Positions 1-8,466 of a DNA stretch of 27,105 nt are shown here, piece by piece. The translations under genes and the position numbers were made by a program. Location: assembly GCA_002362135.1 (NCBI GenBank), contig DETO01000012.1:21421-48525 (forward strand), read 5' to 3'. The DNA comes from Ruminococcus sp. UBA3286 (GTDB lineage: Bacteria; Bacillota; Clostridia; Oscillospirales; Ruminococcaceae). Every line of letters begins with the position of its first letter. The stretch's first letter is position 1. The notes beneath the pieces were generated by a model. It did no database searches. It had not been told where the DNA came from and was given only the letters and a program-made list of their open reading frames with translations.

Positions 1-1048
1 GAAAGACAGCGAAAGCGTTATAAAAGCCGTAATGTTTTCCGCGGCGGCGGAAAGATTGAAATTCATGCCGCAGGACGGAATGGCGGTCGTAGTATCGGGC
101 AGCGTTTCGGTTTATGAACGCGACGGCGCTTATCAGCTTTATGTCAACGATATTATTCCGGAGGGAAAGGGCAAAGAAGGCGCTGCGCTCGATCAGCTCA
201 AAAAAAAGCTGGAAAAAGAAGGCTTGTTTTCAGCTGAAAATAAGCGAAGTCTGCCGCAGATGCCCGCGAAAATCGGCGCGGTCACTTCACTTAGCGGAGC
301 AGCTGTCCGCGATATTATAAATGTACTTAGCCGCCGTTATCCGCTTTGCGAGTTATATGCCGTAAATGCCTTGGTTCAGGGAGAAAATGCTCCTCAGTCC
401 ATAAGCGAAGGAATATTCAAAGCCGAGGCGGCAGGCTGCGATGTTATAATCGTCGGAAGAGGCGGCGGATCGTCGGAAGATCTTGGCGCATTCAATACAG
501 AAGTAGTTGCAAGAGCTATTTATAACTGCAAAGTCCCTATAATTTCGGCTGTGGGACATGAGGTAGATCACACGATTGCCGATCTTACCGCCGATATGCG
601 CGCTCCTACTCCGTCGGCTGCCGCGGAACTTGCCGCGCCTGATATACATCGCATTATGGAGTTCGTTGATAATTATTCCGCGCGCCTCAAAAAGGCAGGC
701 GAAACGATTATCGACAGGAAGATCAACGAATATGCATCGCTATATGCGCGTCTTGCGGCTCAGTCGCCGGAAAATCGCCTGAAACTTATGGACGAAAAAA
801 TAGAAAATCTCCGTAAGCGAGCCGAAAGAGCCGTGATAAGCTGCATTGACAAAAACAGCGCGGAACTTGCGGGGAAGATCGGCAGACTGGAAAGCCTCAG
901 TCCGCTTAAAGTAATGGCGCGCGGATATTCGCTTGTTTACAAAAATGATCGTCTGGTACGCAGTTCCGATGAAATTTCGGAAGGCGATCGTATCACGCTT
1001 CGCTTCGGAAACGGCGGTGCGGAAGCTGAGATCGGGAAAAAATGGTGA
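1..1048 (+). CDS. xseA: Exodeoxyribonuclease VII large subunit (5' end outside window)
   Basis: Catalytic large subunit of exonuclease VII, which with XseB degrades single-stranded DNA to oligonucleotides. The frame is open from base 2 with no start, so the gene begins upstream. The first ATG in the window (32) is internal, because the residues before it continue the family sequence. About 348 residues are visible; family members are usually 400-450, so most of the N-terminal OB-fold is missing, and its tail (SGSVSVYERDGAYQLYV) is present. The nuclease core is intact: GRGGGSSEDLGAFN, then SAVGHEVDHTIADLTADMRA and APTPSAAAELA. A charged helical stretch follows, then a beta-rich tail with ARGYSLVY. 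The stop overlaps the xseB start by 7 bases, which implies coupled translation. Identification is very secure. Confidence 0.96.
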   Translation, partial: KDSESVIKAVMFSAAAERLKFMPQDGMAVVVSGSVSVYERDGAYQLYVNDIIPEGKGKEGAALDQLKKKLEKEGLFSAENKRSLPQMPAKIGAVTSLSGAAVRDIINVLSRRYPLCELYAVNALVQGENAPQSISEGIFKAEAAGCDVIIVGRGGGSSEDLGAFNTEVVARAIYNCKVPIISAVGHEVDHTIADLTADMRAPTPSAAAELAAPDIHRIMEFVDNYSARLKKAGETIIDRKINEYASLYARLAAQSPENRLKLMDEKIENLRKRAERAVISCIDKNSAELAGKIGRLESLSPLKVMARGYSLVYKNDRLVRSSDEISEGDRITLRFGNGGAEAEIGKKW

Positions 1049-1254
1049 ACGATATGAATGAAAAGGAAAATTTTGAAGCAAATTTAAAAAAGCTCAGCAC
1101 TGTTGTCGCAGAGCTGGAAAAGGGCGATGTTTCCCTTGAAAAGGCAGTCGAACTGTACAGCGAGGGCGTGAAGCTTTCAGCTGTCTGCAAAAAGCAGCTC
1201 GACGAAGCAAAAATAAAAATAACGGAGGATGACGGCTTTGCAGCGTCAAAATAA
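1042..1254 (+). CDS. xseB: Exodeoxyribonuclease VII small subunit
   Basis: Small helical subunit that binds the XseA coiled-coil arm in exonuclease VII. The product is 70 residues, slightly short of the usual 75-85. It shows the family pattern: FEANLKKLSTVVAELEKGDVS, then LEKAVELYSEGVKLSAVC and a C-terminal amphipathic helix ending DEAKIKI. The ATG at 1042 overlaps the end of xseA. A second in-frame ATG at 1054 would give a 66-residue protein and fits the family N-terminus equally well. Neither has a strong ribosome-binding site, which fits coupling to xseA. The last codons contain a GGAGG (1224-1228) that may serve ispA downstream. Confidence 0.93.
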   Translation: MVNDMNEKENFEANLKKLSTVVAELEKGDVSLEKAVELYSEGVKLSAVCKKQLDEAKIKITEDDGFAASK

Positions 1255-1257
1255 ATT

Positions 1258-2148
1258 ATGAGCAATTTTAACGATACTTTGAACAGATACATTGAATTTA
1301 CTGAAAGAGAACTGAAGCAGTACAATAATTACAGCCACGAGAACAGACCGCAGGTAAAGCTTATCGACGCCATGAATTATTCTCTACGTGCAGGCGGAAA
1401 AAGAATAAGACCTGCCCTTGTTTACGCATTCTGCGAGGCTCTCGGCGGCGAAATGGAAATGGCTTCCGCGCCTGCCTGCGCCATTGAAATGATACATACC
1501 TTTTCGCTGATACATGACGATCTCCCTGCTATGGACAACGACGATTTCCGCCGCGGCAAGCCCTCATGCCACAAGGCTTTCGGCGAAGCGCTGGCGATTC
1601 TGGCAGGCGACGCTCTTTCGGTGCTGCCTTTCGAGATAATCGCCGATACGCCTACTTTGACGGCTGAGCAGAAGGTGCTTATCATATCTGTTCTTGCCAA
1701 TTCCGTGGGCAGAGACGGCATGATCGGCGGACAGGTCATCGATATGGAAAACGAGGAGCGTACTGATGTTGACGAGGAGAATCTCAGAAATATGTATCGC
1801 TGCAAAACAGGTCAGCTTATTGCGGTATCATGCGTAATGGGCGCAATATGTGCCGACGCTGATAATGAAACTATCAGGGCGGCTGCGGAATACGGTTTGA
1901 GACTGGGATTTGCTTTTCAGGTTATCGACGATATTCTCGACGTTACAAGTACGGAAGAGGAACTCGGCAAGCCGATAGGAAGCGACGAAGCCGAAAATAA
2001 GACTACGTTCGTAACTCTTTACGGAATTGAAAAGGCTCAGCAGATCGCCGATAAAGCGACTTCTGAGGCTCTGGAGTGGCTGGACGCTGTCCCGAATAAC
2101 GATTTCCTCAAGGAATTGACAGTCACACTTCTCAAAAGAAAAAATTAA
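1258..2148 (+). CDS. ispA: Polyprenyl (farnesyl/geranyl) diphosphate synthase, IspA type
   Basis: Trans-prenyltransferase that condenses isopentenyl diphosphate with dimethylallyl/geranyl diphosphate to make C15 (or C10) precursors of undecaprenyl phosphate and other isoprenoids. At 296 residues it has the normal length. The first aspartate-rich motif DDLPAMDND is at 87-95, with the two-residue insertion of bacterial FPP synthases. GGKRIRP is at 46-52, and the second aspartate motif DDILD at 224-228. Phe82, five residues before the first motif, occupies the position usually held by an aromatic residue in short-chain FPP synthases. The start is forced by the in-frame xseB stop two codons upstream. 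There is no SD just before it; the nearest is GGAGG 30 bases upstream inside xseB. With dxs next door it supplies the MEP/isoprenoid pathway. Confidence 0.95.
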   Translation: MSNFNDTLNRYIEFTERELKQYNNYSHENRPQVKLIDAMNYSLRAGGKRIRPALVYAFCEALGGEMEMASAPACAIEMIHTFSLIHDDLPAMDNDDFRRGKPSCHKAFGEALAILAGDALSVLPFEIIADTPTLTAEQKVLIISVLANSVGRDGMIGGQVIDMENEERTDVDEENLRNMYRCKTGQLIAVSCVMGAICADADNETIRAAAEYGLRLGFAFQVIDDILDVTSTEEELGKPIGSDEAENKTTFVTLYGIEKAQQIADKATSEALEWLDAVPNNDFLKELTVTLLKRKN

Positions 2149-2158
2149 AAGGAGCTGC

Positions 2159-2228
2159 GGAGTTAAGGCAATGGCAAGGATAAGAACGATTTCTGAAAGG
2201 TTCTAAAATGAGGAGAGACCTTAACTCC
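2159..2228 (+). other. Structured intergenic element with 10-bp closing stem upstream of dxs
   Basis: A perfect 10-bp inverted repeat (2159-2168 with 2219-2228, GGAGTTAAGG / CCTTAACTCC) encloses 50 bases. Inside are a smaller 5-bp stem (AGAAC 2183-2187, GTTCT 2200-2204) and a purine-rich AGGAGAG at 2211-2217 just before the closing arm. No U-run follows, so it is not a classical terminator. It fills the only sizeable gap in this housekeeping cluster and sits immediately upstream of dxs, whose ATG lacks a normally spaced SD. I cannot match it to a known riboswitch family. It may be a cis-regulatory leader or a small repeated palindromic element; the first 11 bases after the GG also occur at the palindrome after alaS. 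Confidence 0.5.
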
Positions 2229-2239
2229 CAATCATTAAA

Positions 2240-4135
2240 ATGGATGAAAATATAAAGGAAAACGGCAGAGTCAGCCTATCCGAACTGAAACTGCCGCAGG
2301 ATCTTAAAAAACTTTCTCTTAGTCAGTGCAGTCGGCTTTGCGGTGAAATACGAAATCTGCTCGTGAATACCGTTTCAAAGACGGGCGGTCACTTGTCGTC
2401 AAATCTTGGCGTAGTTGAACTTACCATGTCGATACACCGCAATTTTAATTCCCCCGAGGATAAGATTGTATGGGACGTAGGGCATCAGGCTTATGTTCAT
2501 AAGATCCTGACGGGAAGGGCGGATCAGCTTATGACACTTCGTCAGGAAAACGGACTTTCGGGATTTCCGAAGCCCGAAGAATCCGAGCATGACACGTATA
2601 TTTCCGGACACAGCAGCACTTCTATATCGGTCGCCTGCGGAATTTCCGAAGCCATGCGGCTGCAGGGCAGCGATAACTACACCGTAGCTGTTATCGGAGA
2701 CGGCGCTATGACGGGCGGAATGGTCTACGAGGCCATGAATAATTGCTGCGCGAGACCGGACAGCAATATGATCGTTATTCTCAACGACAATAATATGTCG
2801 ATCTCAAAGAGCGTCGGCGCGCTTGAAAAGCATCTGACAACGCTCAGAAATTCCGAGAAATACATCAATACGAAGCGTAAGGTCGAGAAGAATCTCAATC
2901 AGATACCCGTGCTTGGAAATAAAGTTGCGAAAGGCATGAAATACGCAAAGGACGCTATAAAATCAACCGTTCTTGAAAAAAATCTCTTTGAGGATATGGG
3001 ATTTATATATCTCGGCCCGATAAACGGGCATAATTTAAAAGAACTGGAACAGGCGATGCGTATGGCGAAAACCTATCATAAGCCTGTGTTCGTTCATGTC
3101 AAGACCACAAAGGGAAAGGGATATTTGCCGGCGGAAAAAAATCCCGGAGAATATCACGGCATATCCAAATTCGATATAGTTTCGGGAAATCCCGAAATAT
3201 CGGCAGGGGACAGCTATTCAACGGCTTTCGGAAAGGAACTGCTCAGCATTGCGGAAAAGGACGAGCGTATATGCGCGATCACGGCTGCTATGAAATACGG
3301 TACGGGATTGCAGTATTTCGGGAAAAAATTTCCACAGCGTTTTTATGACGTGGGAATTGCCGAACAGCACGCCGTAACATTCGCAGGCGGACTCGCTTCT
3401 ATGGGTCAGATACCTGTTTTTGCGGTTTATTCAACTTTTTTGCAGCGCGCTTACGATCAGCTTATCCATGACGTTGCAATAGGCGGACTTCATGTCGTTC
3501 TGGGAATCGACCGCGCAGGAATCGTCGGCGAGGACGGCGAAACTCATCAGGGAATGTTCGACGTGCCTATGCTTACGACTATCCCGAATACTGTTATTTA
3601 TTCGCCATCATGCTATGAAGAATTGAGAATGTGTCTGAAAAAGGCTGTATACGAGGAAAGCGGGCTTGCTGCCGTAAGATATCCGAGAGGTGCGGAGGAC
3701 GCTTGTTTTGACAAATCAATAATCAATACAAGCAGCAAATTTTTGCTCGGCGGCAGCAGCGATACGCTTATAATTTCATACGGCAGGATATTCAATGAAG
3801 CGTATAAGGCTCAGAGTTTGCTTGAAGCCGACGGGATAAGCTGCGATCTTCTCAAGCTGACGAGAATTTTTCCAATCGAAGAAGAGCTGATAAAGGATAT
3901 CCTTCCCTATAAAAATATTTTCTTTTTTGAGGAATCCGTTGGCGAGGGCAGCATTTCCCAGAAATTCGGAAGCCTGCTGATGGAAAATAATTACGGTGGG
4001 CGATACAGAAGAGTTGCGGCAAAGGGATTTATCAAGCAGGCGGCGGTTAAGTCGTGCCTTGAAAAACTCGGATTGCTTTGCGGCAAAATGGCTGATCTTA
4101 TTCGCAGCGGGAGCATGGAAAATGGCAAGGCTTGA
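2240..4135 (+). CDS. dxs: 1-deoxy-D-xylulose-5-phosphate synthase
   Basis: Thiamine-diphosphate enzyme that condenses pyruvate and glyceraldehyde 3-phosphate, the first step of the MEP isoprenoid pathway. The 631-residue length is typical. Visible motifs are TGGHLSSNLG (His51), GHQAY (81-85), GHSSTS (123-128) and the ThDP/Mg motif GDGAMTGG (153-160) with the NDNNMSIS loop. The C-terminal half carries DVGIAEQHAVTFAGG and DRAGIVGEDGETHQG. An in-frame TAA at 2222-2224 makes ATG 2240 the first usable ATG. No SD sits at normal distance; the nearest purine tract is more than 20 bases upstream in the structured element. The N-terminus is about 14 residues longer than usual before the conserved PQDLKKLSL region. 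The 3' end overlaps tlyA by 14 bases. Confidence 0.96.
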   Translation: MDENIKENGRVSLSELKLPQDLKKLSLSQCSRLCGEIRNLLVNTVSKTGGHLSSNLGVVELTMSIHRNFNSPEDKIVWDVGHQAYVHKILTGRADQLMTLRQENGLSGFPKPEESEHDTYISGHSSTSISVACGISEAMRLQGSDNYTVAVIGDGAMTGGMVYEAMNNCCARPDSNMIVILNDNNMSISKSVGALEKHLTTLRNSEKYINTKRKVEKNLNQIPVLGNKVAKGMKYAKDAIKSTVLEKNLFEDMGFIYLGPINGHNLKELEQAMRMAKTYHKPVFVHVKTTKGKGYLPAEKNPGEYHGISKFDIVSGNPEISAGDSYSTAFGKELLSIAEKDERICAITAAMKYGTGLQYFGKKFPQRFYDVGIAEQHAVTFAGGLASMGQIPVFAVYSTFLQRAYDQLIHDVAIGGLHVVLGIDRAGIVGEDGETHQGMFDVPMLTTIPNTVIYSPSCYEELRMCLKKAVYEESGLAAVRYPRGAEDACFDKSIINTSSKFLLGGSSDTLIISYGRIFNEAYKAQSLLEADGISCDLLKLTRIFPIEEELIKDILPYKNIFFFEESVGEGSISQKFGSLLMENNYGGRYRRVAAKGFIKQAAVKSCLEKLGLLCGKMADLIRSGSMENGKA

Positions 4136-4907
4136 CGCTGAACTGGTAGCAAGGGGAATCGCCAGAAGCCGTGAACGCGCTAAGGAAATGATAAGTTCGG
4201 GAGCAGTTCTGATAAACGGTATAACGGCGAAAAAAGCCTCTGAAAATGTTTCTGCCGAGGATGAGATCACTTCTGCGGAGCAGGAACTCTATGTCGGACG
4301 CGGCGCGCTGAAACTTGAAAAGGCGGTCGATGTTTTCGGGCTTGAACTCAGCGGAATGCGATGCCTTGATATAGGCGCGTCAACGGGCGGATTTACCGAA
4401 CTTATGCTTGAAAAAGGAGCGGCTGAGGTTTTTTCTGTTGACGTAGGTCATGGTCAGCTTGCCGAAAGCCTGCGCCGTGACTGCCGTGTGACGAATATGG
4501 AAGGCACGGATATACGAAACGTAACTGCGGAAAATATCGGCGGAAAAGTTGATTTCATCAGCGTTGACGTTTCATTTATTTCGCTGTCGAAGATATTGCC
4601 CAAGATCTATGAACTGCTTAAATCCGACGGATATGCCGCCGTGCTTATCAAGCCGCAGTTTGAGGCAGGCAAGAAAAATGTCGGAAAAAAAGGCGTTGTA
4701 AAAGATCGCAAAGTCCACCTGAACGTGCTTGAAGAACTGGACGATCTTATCCGCATAACGGGCTTTGCTCCGCTGGATTATACCTATTCGCCAATAAAGG
4801 GCGGAAACGGCAATATCGAATATCTGGTCAAGCTGAAAAAATCAGCCGAAGATCCGCCGCGTTATAATTTTGCGGAACTTGTGAACGAGGTTTTCGGCAA
4901 ATTGTAG
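4122..4907 (+). CDS. tlyA: TlyA-family rRNA (cytidine-2'-O)-methyltransferase / hemolysin-like protein
   Basis: S4-domain plus FtsJ-type SAM-dependent methyltransferase. Characterised TlyA proteins 2'-O-methylate cytidines in 16S/23S rRNA; 'hemolysin' is the older label. I place the start at ATG 4122 (261 residues), because the protein then begins MARLDAELVARGIARSR as family members do, with GGGAG 8 bases upstream. The frame stays open further upstream, but only inside dxs. The S4 RNA-binding domain covers about 1-60. SAM motif I is CLDIGASTGGF (81-91), and the K-D-K type catalytic residues fit Lys64, Asp149 (SVDVSF) and Lys177 (IKPQFE). The 14-base overlap with dxs and the TAGGAGG leading into nadK support an operon. 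Confidence 0.92.
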   Translation: MARLDAELVARGIARSRERAKEMISSGAVLINGITAKKASENVSAEDEITSAEQELYVGRGALKLEKAVDVFGLELSGMRCLDIGASTGGFTELMLEKGAAEVFSVDVGHGQLAESLRRDCRVTNMEGTDIRNVTAENIGGKVDFISVDVSFISLSKILPKIYELLKSDGYAAVLIKPQFEAGKKNVGKKGVVKDRKVHLNVLEELDDLIRITGFAPLDYTYSPIKGGNGNIEYLVKLKKSAEDPPRYNFAELVNEVFGKL

Positions 4908-4916
4908 GAGGTTTTC

Positions 4917-5771
4917 ATGAGGGCTGCACTTTACCCGAATTTTTCAAAGAAAAACGCTTTGAAATGCGCTCGCGAGGTGTGCGACGTGCTTCATAATGCG
5001 GATATAGAAGTGAGCGTCAGCCGCGAATATCGTAGTGATTTTGCGGACAAGGACTTCGTTTTTTTTGAAGATATCGACGAAGCTGTCAGAACGGCTGATC
5101 TTTTTATCGCTATCGGAGGCGACGGAACTATTCTCAGATGCGCAAAATATCTTATGGGTACGGATACAAAGCTGCTTGGCATAAATACGGGAACTCTCGG
5201 TTTTATGGCAGGACTGGAAGCCGATCAGCTGGATAAGCTTAGCCTGCTGAAAACGGGAGATTACGAAATTTCGCGGCGAATGACCGTAGACGTTATTATT
5301 CACAGTTCAGACGGCGACAGAGCATATACTGCGCTGAATGAAGTATCGGCGCGGTCGGGAAGTTTCAGAATATGCGATTTCAATGTGTATTCCGACGACT
5401 ATCTTGTTGGAAAATACCGTGCTGACGGCGTATTGTTCAGTACTCCGTCGGGTTCAACAGCATATGCGCTTTCTGCCGGAGGGCCTGTAATAGAACCTGA
5501 TCTTGAATGCATTGAAATGACGCTGATCTGCCCTCATTCGCTTTTTTCGAGAGCAACTTTGTTTTCGGCGGAGCGCAGGCTCAGAATAGTCGATACCACG
5601 GGCGGAGAAGATCATATAGTTGTAAGCGTTGACGGCGAAGTCATGGGCAGGATGACCGAGGGCGAATCGATCGAGATAATGCGCGGAAAAAATGATCTGA
5701 ATTTTATAAATCTGATCGGAAATTCGTTCCATGAATCATTGTGCAGAAAGTTGTGCAGACCTATAAAATAG
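4917..5771 (+). CDS. nadK: NAD kinase
   Basis: Phosphorylates NAD to NADP using ATP or polyphosphate; cytoplasmic. The 284 residues match the family. The diacylglycerol-kinase-like core motif GGDGT is at 67-71, NTGTLGF at 90-96, and the NAD-binding loop TPSGSTAYALSAGGP at 176-190. The C-terminal beta-sandwich is complete. A clear SD (AGGAGG) overlaps the tlyA stop and is 5 bases from ATG 4917. Its place between tlyA and argR matches the common Clostridia arrangement of this block. Confidence 0.96.
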   Translation: MRAALYPNFSKKNALKCAREVCDVLHNADIEVSVSREYRSDFADKDFVFFEDIDEAVRTADLFIAIGGDGTILRCAKYLMGTDTKLLGINTGTLGFMAGLEADQLDKLSLLKTGDYEISRRMTVDVIIHSSDGDRAYTALNEVSARSGSFRICDFNVYSDDYLVGKYRADGVLFSTPSGSTAYALSAGGPVIEPDLECIEMTLICPHSLFSRATLFSAERRLRIVDTTGGEDHIVVSVDGEVMGRMTEGESIEIMRGKNDLNFINLIGNSFHESLCRKLCRPIK

Positions 5772-5789
5772 CGGAGACAGGGAGTAATT

Positions 5790-6233
5790 ATGAAAAATCG
5801 CAGACATGACGCCATTCTTGAAATAATCGGCGAAAATATCGTCGCAACGCAGGAAATACTTATAGAACTGCTGGCGGAAAGAGGCATCAATACGACGCAG
5901 GCTACTCTTTCACGGGATATTCAGCAGCTTTGTCTGGTAAAACAGCGCGATGAAAACGGGATCTACAGATATACGCTTCCTCCTGCCGCCGCTGCGGAGA
6001 AGAGTATTTTCGCGGACGCCGTTATAGATGTAGATCACGCCCTGAATACGATAGTGCTGAAATGCCGCGCAGGTATGGCTCAGGGTACGTGCGCCGCCAT
6101 AGATTCAGTCAGGCATGAAGGCATCGTCGGAACTATAGCCGGTGATGATACCATATTTATACTTGCAAGAAGCGAGGCAGACGCAAAAAGGCTTGCAAAG
6201 AAATTTAAAAGCGACCTTATGGATCAGGTATAA
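5790..6233 (+). CDS. argR: Arginine repressor ArgR/AhrC
   Basis: Arginine-sensing transcription factor: a winged-helix N-terminus and a hexamerising, arginine-binding C-terminus. It usually represses arginine biosynthesis. At 147 residues it has the normal length. The recognition helix TQATLSRDI (36-44) and the C-terminal GTIAGDDT motif (114-121) are both intact. The SD GGGAG lies 6-7 bases before ATG 5790. I see no convincing ARG-box palindrome upstream, so autoregulation is not supported from this sequence. It sits between nadK and recN, as in many Firmicutes. Confidence 0.96.
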   Translation: MKNRRHDAILEIIGENIVATQEILIELLAERGINTTQATLSRDIQQLCLVKQRDENGIYRYTLPPAAAAEKSIFADAVIDVDHALNTIVLKCRAGMAQGTCAAIDSVRHEGIVGTIAGDDTIFILARSEADAKRLAKKFKSDLMDQV

Positions 6234-6254
6234 CGGAAAGCAGGTTATCTGTAA

Positions 6255-7916
6255 ATGTTAAAAGAATTGTATATAAAAAACCTTGCAGTTATCAGAGAAG
6301 CGGTAATTCCTCTGACGGACAGGCTTAATATATTTACAGGCGAAACAGGCGCCGGTAAGTCCATACTTATCAACGGGATAAACGCCGTTCTCGGACAGAG
6401 ATGCAGCAAGGATATTGTGCGTACGGGCTGCGATAAGGCTGTAATAACAGCGCTTTTTACTAATTTGTCGCAGGACGTCCTCAATAAACTTGACGAACTT
6501 GGAATCGCCCATGAAAATGACGAGATAACCGTTACACGCGAAATAAGCGCTGACGGCGGAAGCGTTGCAAGGATAAACAGCCGGACTTCTTCCGCTTCTG
6601 TCCTGAAAGAGATAGGCGGCATGATGATCAATATACACGGTCAGCATGATAATCAGGTGCTTATGGACAGCGATTGTCATATGGGGATTCTGGACGGATT
6701 TGGCGGAGACTATAGTCTGCTTGAAGAATACAGAGTAACTTTCCGCGAACTTCAGCATACAGCGCGCAGGCTTGGCGAAATTAAAAAGCAGGAGAAGACC
6801 CGTATTGAGCGGCTTAGGTATCTCAGAGAAATAATCGACGACGTAGGTGAACTGGAACTTCGGGAAGGCGAGGAGGAAGCGCTCGAAAAGGAGTATTCTG
6901 CCGCTAAAAATTCCGAGCGTACTATTCTTGCCATAAAAAGTGCGGTTCAGGCTCTTAACGGCGAGGACGCGGCAAATGATATGATAGTTTCCGCCGAGAA
7001 CGAGATCGCGGCGCTTACCGATGATTCCGCGGAAATCTCTGCGCTGTACGACAGGATATCAGCCGTTGAGATTGAAATATCGGATATTGCTTCGGAGCTG
7101 GAAAAGATCGCCGACCGCGCTGAACTGGACGGTCAGCGTCTTGATTATCTTCACAAAAGGCTGAGCGATATGAATAAGTTGAAACGGAAATACGCCGTTG
7201 ATTACGACGATCTTGTTAAAATGTACGAAGAAGCCTGCACGGAAATTACGCAGCTTGAAAACGGCGACAGCGAGATCAGCGAGCTTTCCGAAAAGCGCGA
7301 AGAACTTCTCCGCAAGGTCACGGAGCAGGCTAAGGCGCTTTACGATTACCGCGAGGAAACGGCAAAGCAATTCGTCAGCCGCGTTACTGCGGAACTGGAA
7401 TTCCTCAATATGTCGGGAGTTATCCTTGCAGTACGCCATGAGAAAGGCAAATTGACGGTAAACGGCATGGATACCGTGGAATTCCTGATATCGGCGAATA
7501 AAGGCGAAGAGCCGAAGCCGATTTCGAAGATAGCTTCGGGCGGCGAACTTTCGCGTATAATGCTTGCTTTGAAAAGCGTTATCGCAGACCGCGACAGTAT
7601 AGATACCATGATATTTGATGAGATAGATACGGGCGTAAGCGGAAAGGCTGCCCAGAAGATAGGAATCAAGCTGCGCGAGATCGGCAAGGTGCGTCAGGTC
7701 ATCTGCGTTACTCATCTTTCGCAGATAGCGGTAATGGCTGATAATCATCTTATGATAGAGAAAAAAATAATGAACGACCGCACGGAAACGAGCGTTACAA
7801 GTCTTGATTTTGCGGGAAGAACTGCCGAGATAGCGCGTATTATGGGCGGAGATTCGCCGAGCAGTCTTATGCTTAAAACTGCTGAAGAGGAACTCAGAAA
7901 GGCGGAGAAAATATGA
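6255..7916 (+). CDS. recN: DNA repair protein RecN
   Basis: SMC-like ATPase that acts early at DNA double-strand breaks. The length of 553 residues is typical. The Walker A GETGAGKS is at 29-36, the ABC signature SGGELSR at 428-434, and Walker B with catalytic acidic residues (FDEIDTG, Asp455-Glu456) follows. Between them lies a long charged region consistent with two coiled-coil arms. The family motif INIHGQHDNQ is present. The SD is weak. The stop overlaps the next gene's start (ATGA). The usual Firmicute followers spoIVB and spo0A are absent. Confidence 0.96.
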   Translation: MLKELYIKNLAVIREAVIPLTDRLNIFTGETGAGKSILINGINAVLGQRCSKDIVRTGCDKAVITALFTNLSQDVLNKLDELGIAHENDEITVTREISADGGSVARINSRTSSASVLKEIGGMMINIHGQHDNQVLMDSDCHMGILDGFGGDYSLLEEYRVTFRELQHTARRLGEIKKQEKTRIERLRYLREIIDDVGELELREGEEEALEKEYSAAKNSERTILAIKSAVQALNGEDAANDMIVSAENEIAALTDDSAEISALYDRISAVEIEISDIASELEKIADRAELDGQRLDYLHKRLSDMNKLKRKYAVDYDDLVKMYEEACTEITQLENGDSEISELSEKREELLRKVTEQAKALYDYREETAKQFVSRVTAELEFLNMSGVILAVRHEKGKLTVNGMDTVEFLISANKGEEPKPISKIASGGELSRIMLALKSVIADRDSIDTMIFDEIDTGVSGKAAQKIGIKLREIGKVRQVICVTHLSQIAVMADNHLMIEKKIMNDRTETSVTSLDFAGRTAEIARIMGGDSPSSLMLKTAEEELRKAEKI

Positions 7917-8464
7917 AGATATATTCTACCCGTCACGGTCAGACTGATTATAATAAAAATGAGATCGTGCTGGGAACTACCGATCTGCCGCTGAACGAAA
8001 CGGGTCTTGCGCAAGCGGAGGAACTTGCCGAAAATGTCAGAAAGCTTGGCAATATCGATATCATCATCGCTTCGCCGATGCTTCGGGCGCAGACTACCGC
8101 CAAAGCTGTTGCCGAAAAATGCGGACTGGAGATCATCACCGACGAACGGCTTCGGGAATGGGATTACGGCGAATATGAAGGGAAATCCCGATTTACCGAC
8201 GGATTTGCCGAAAGTAAAACGCAATTCGGCGTGAGAATGGGCAAAAGCGGAGAATCTCTTTTACAGCTTTCGCACAGAATTTATTCCGTTCTTGACGATA
8301 TTATTGAGAAATTCAGCGGAAAAAATGTTCTTATAGTAAGTCACGGAGGAATCTGCCGCGTAATAGAGACGTATTTCAACGATATGACGACTTGCGAATA
8401 CAGCAATTGGTTTATGGGGAATTGTCAGCTTATCGAATATGAAATCGATGAAGAGAGGGGATAA
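7913..8464 (+). CDS. Histidine phosphatase family protein (CobC/GpmB-like)
   Basis: Branch-1 histidine phosphatase of phosphoglycerate-mutase fold. The phosphohistidine motif RHGQT starts at Arg7, with His8 as nucleophile. Supporting residues are Arg58 (SPMLRAQTTA), Glu82 (LREWDYGEYEG) and the second catalytic His144 (VSHGG). At 183 residues it is the size of alpha-ribazole phosphatases and small broad-specificity phosphatases. The substrate cannot be told from sequence, and no cobalamin genes are nearby to support CobC. It starts inside the recN stop (ATGA), so it is probably translationally coupled to recN. Confidence 0.85.
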   Translation: MKIYSTRHGQTDYNKNEIVLGTTDLPLNETGLAQAEELAENVRKLGNIDIIIASPMLRAQTTAKAVAEKCGLEIITDERLREWDYGEYEGKSRFTDGFAESKTQFGVRMGKSGESLLQLSHRIYSVLDDIIEKFSGKNVLIVSHGGICRVIETYFNDMTTCEYSNWFMGNCQLIEYEIDEERG

Positions 8465-8466
8465 TT

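Noticed and set aside
32..1048. ATG at 32 as the true start of xseA
   Set aside because: The frame is open to the window edge and the codons before it continue the XseA sequence, so the gene is cut by the window.
2169..2218. Known riboswitch or small ribozyme in the dxs leader
   Set aside because: I compared it by eye with the common classes I know (for example THF, c-di-GMP, ZTP, hammerhead) and saw no conserved core.
3996..4121. N-terminal extension of tlyA into dxs
   Set aside because: The extra residues do not look like TlyA, and an ATG with a good SD at 4122 matches the family start.
7059..7748. 229-residue open frame on the - strand within recN
   Set aside because: It is antisense to a clearly conserved RecN region, has no SD or family features, and is explained by codon bias on the opposite strand.
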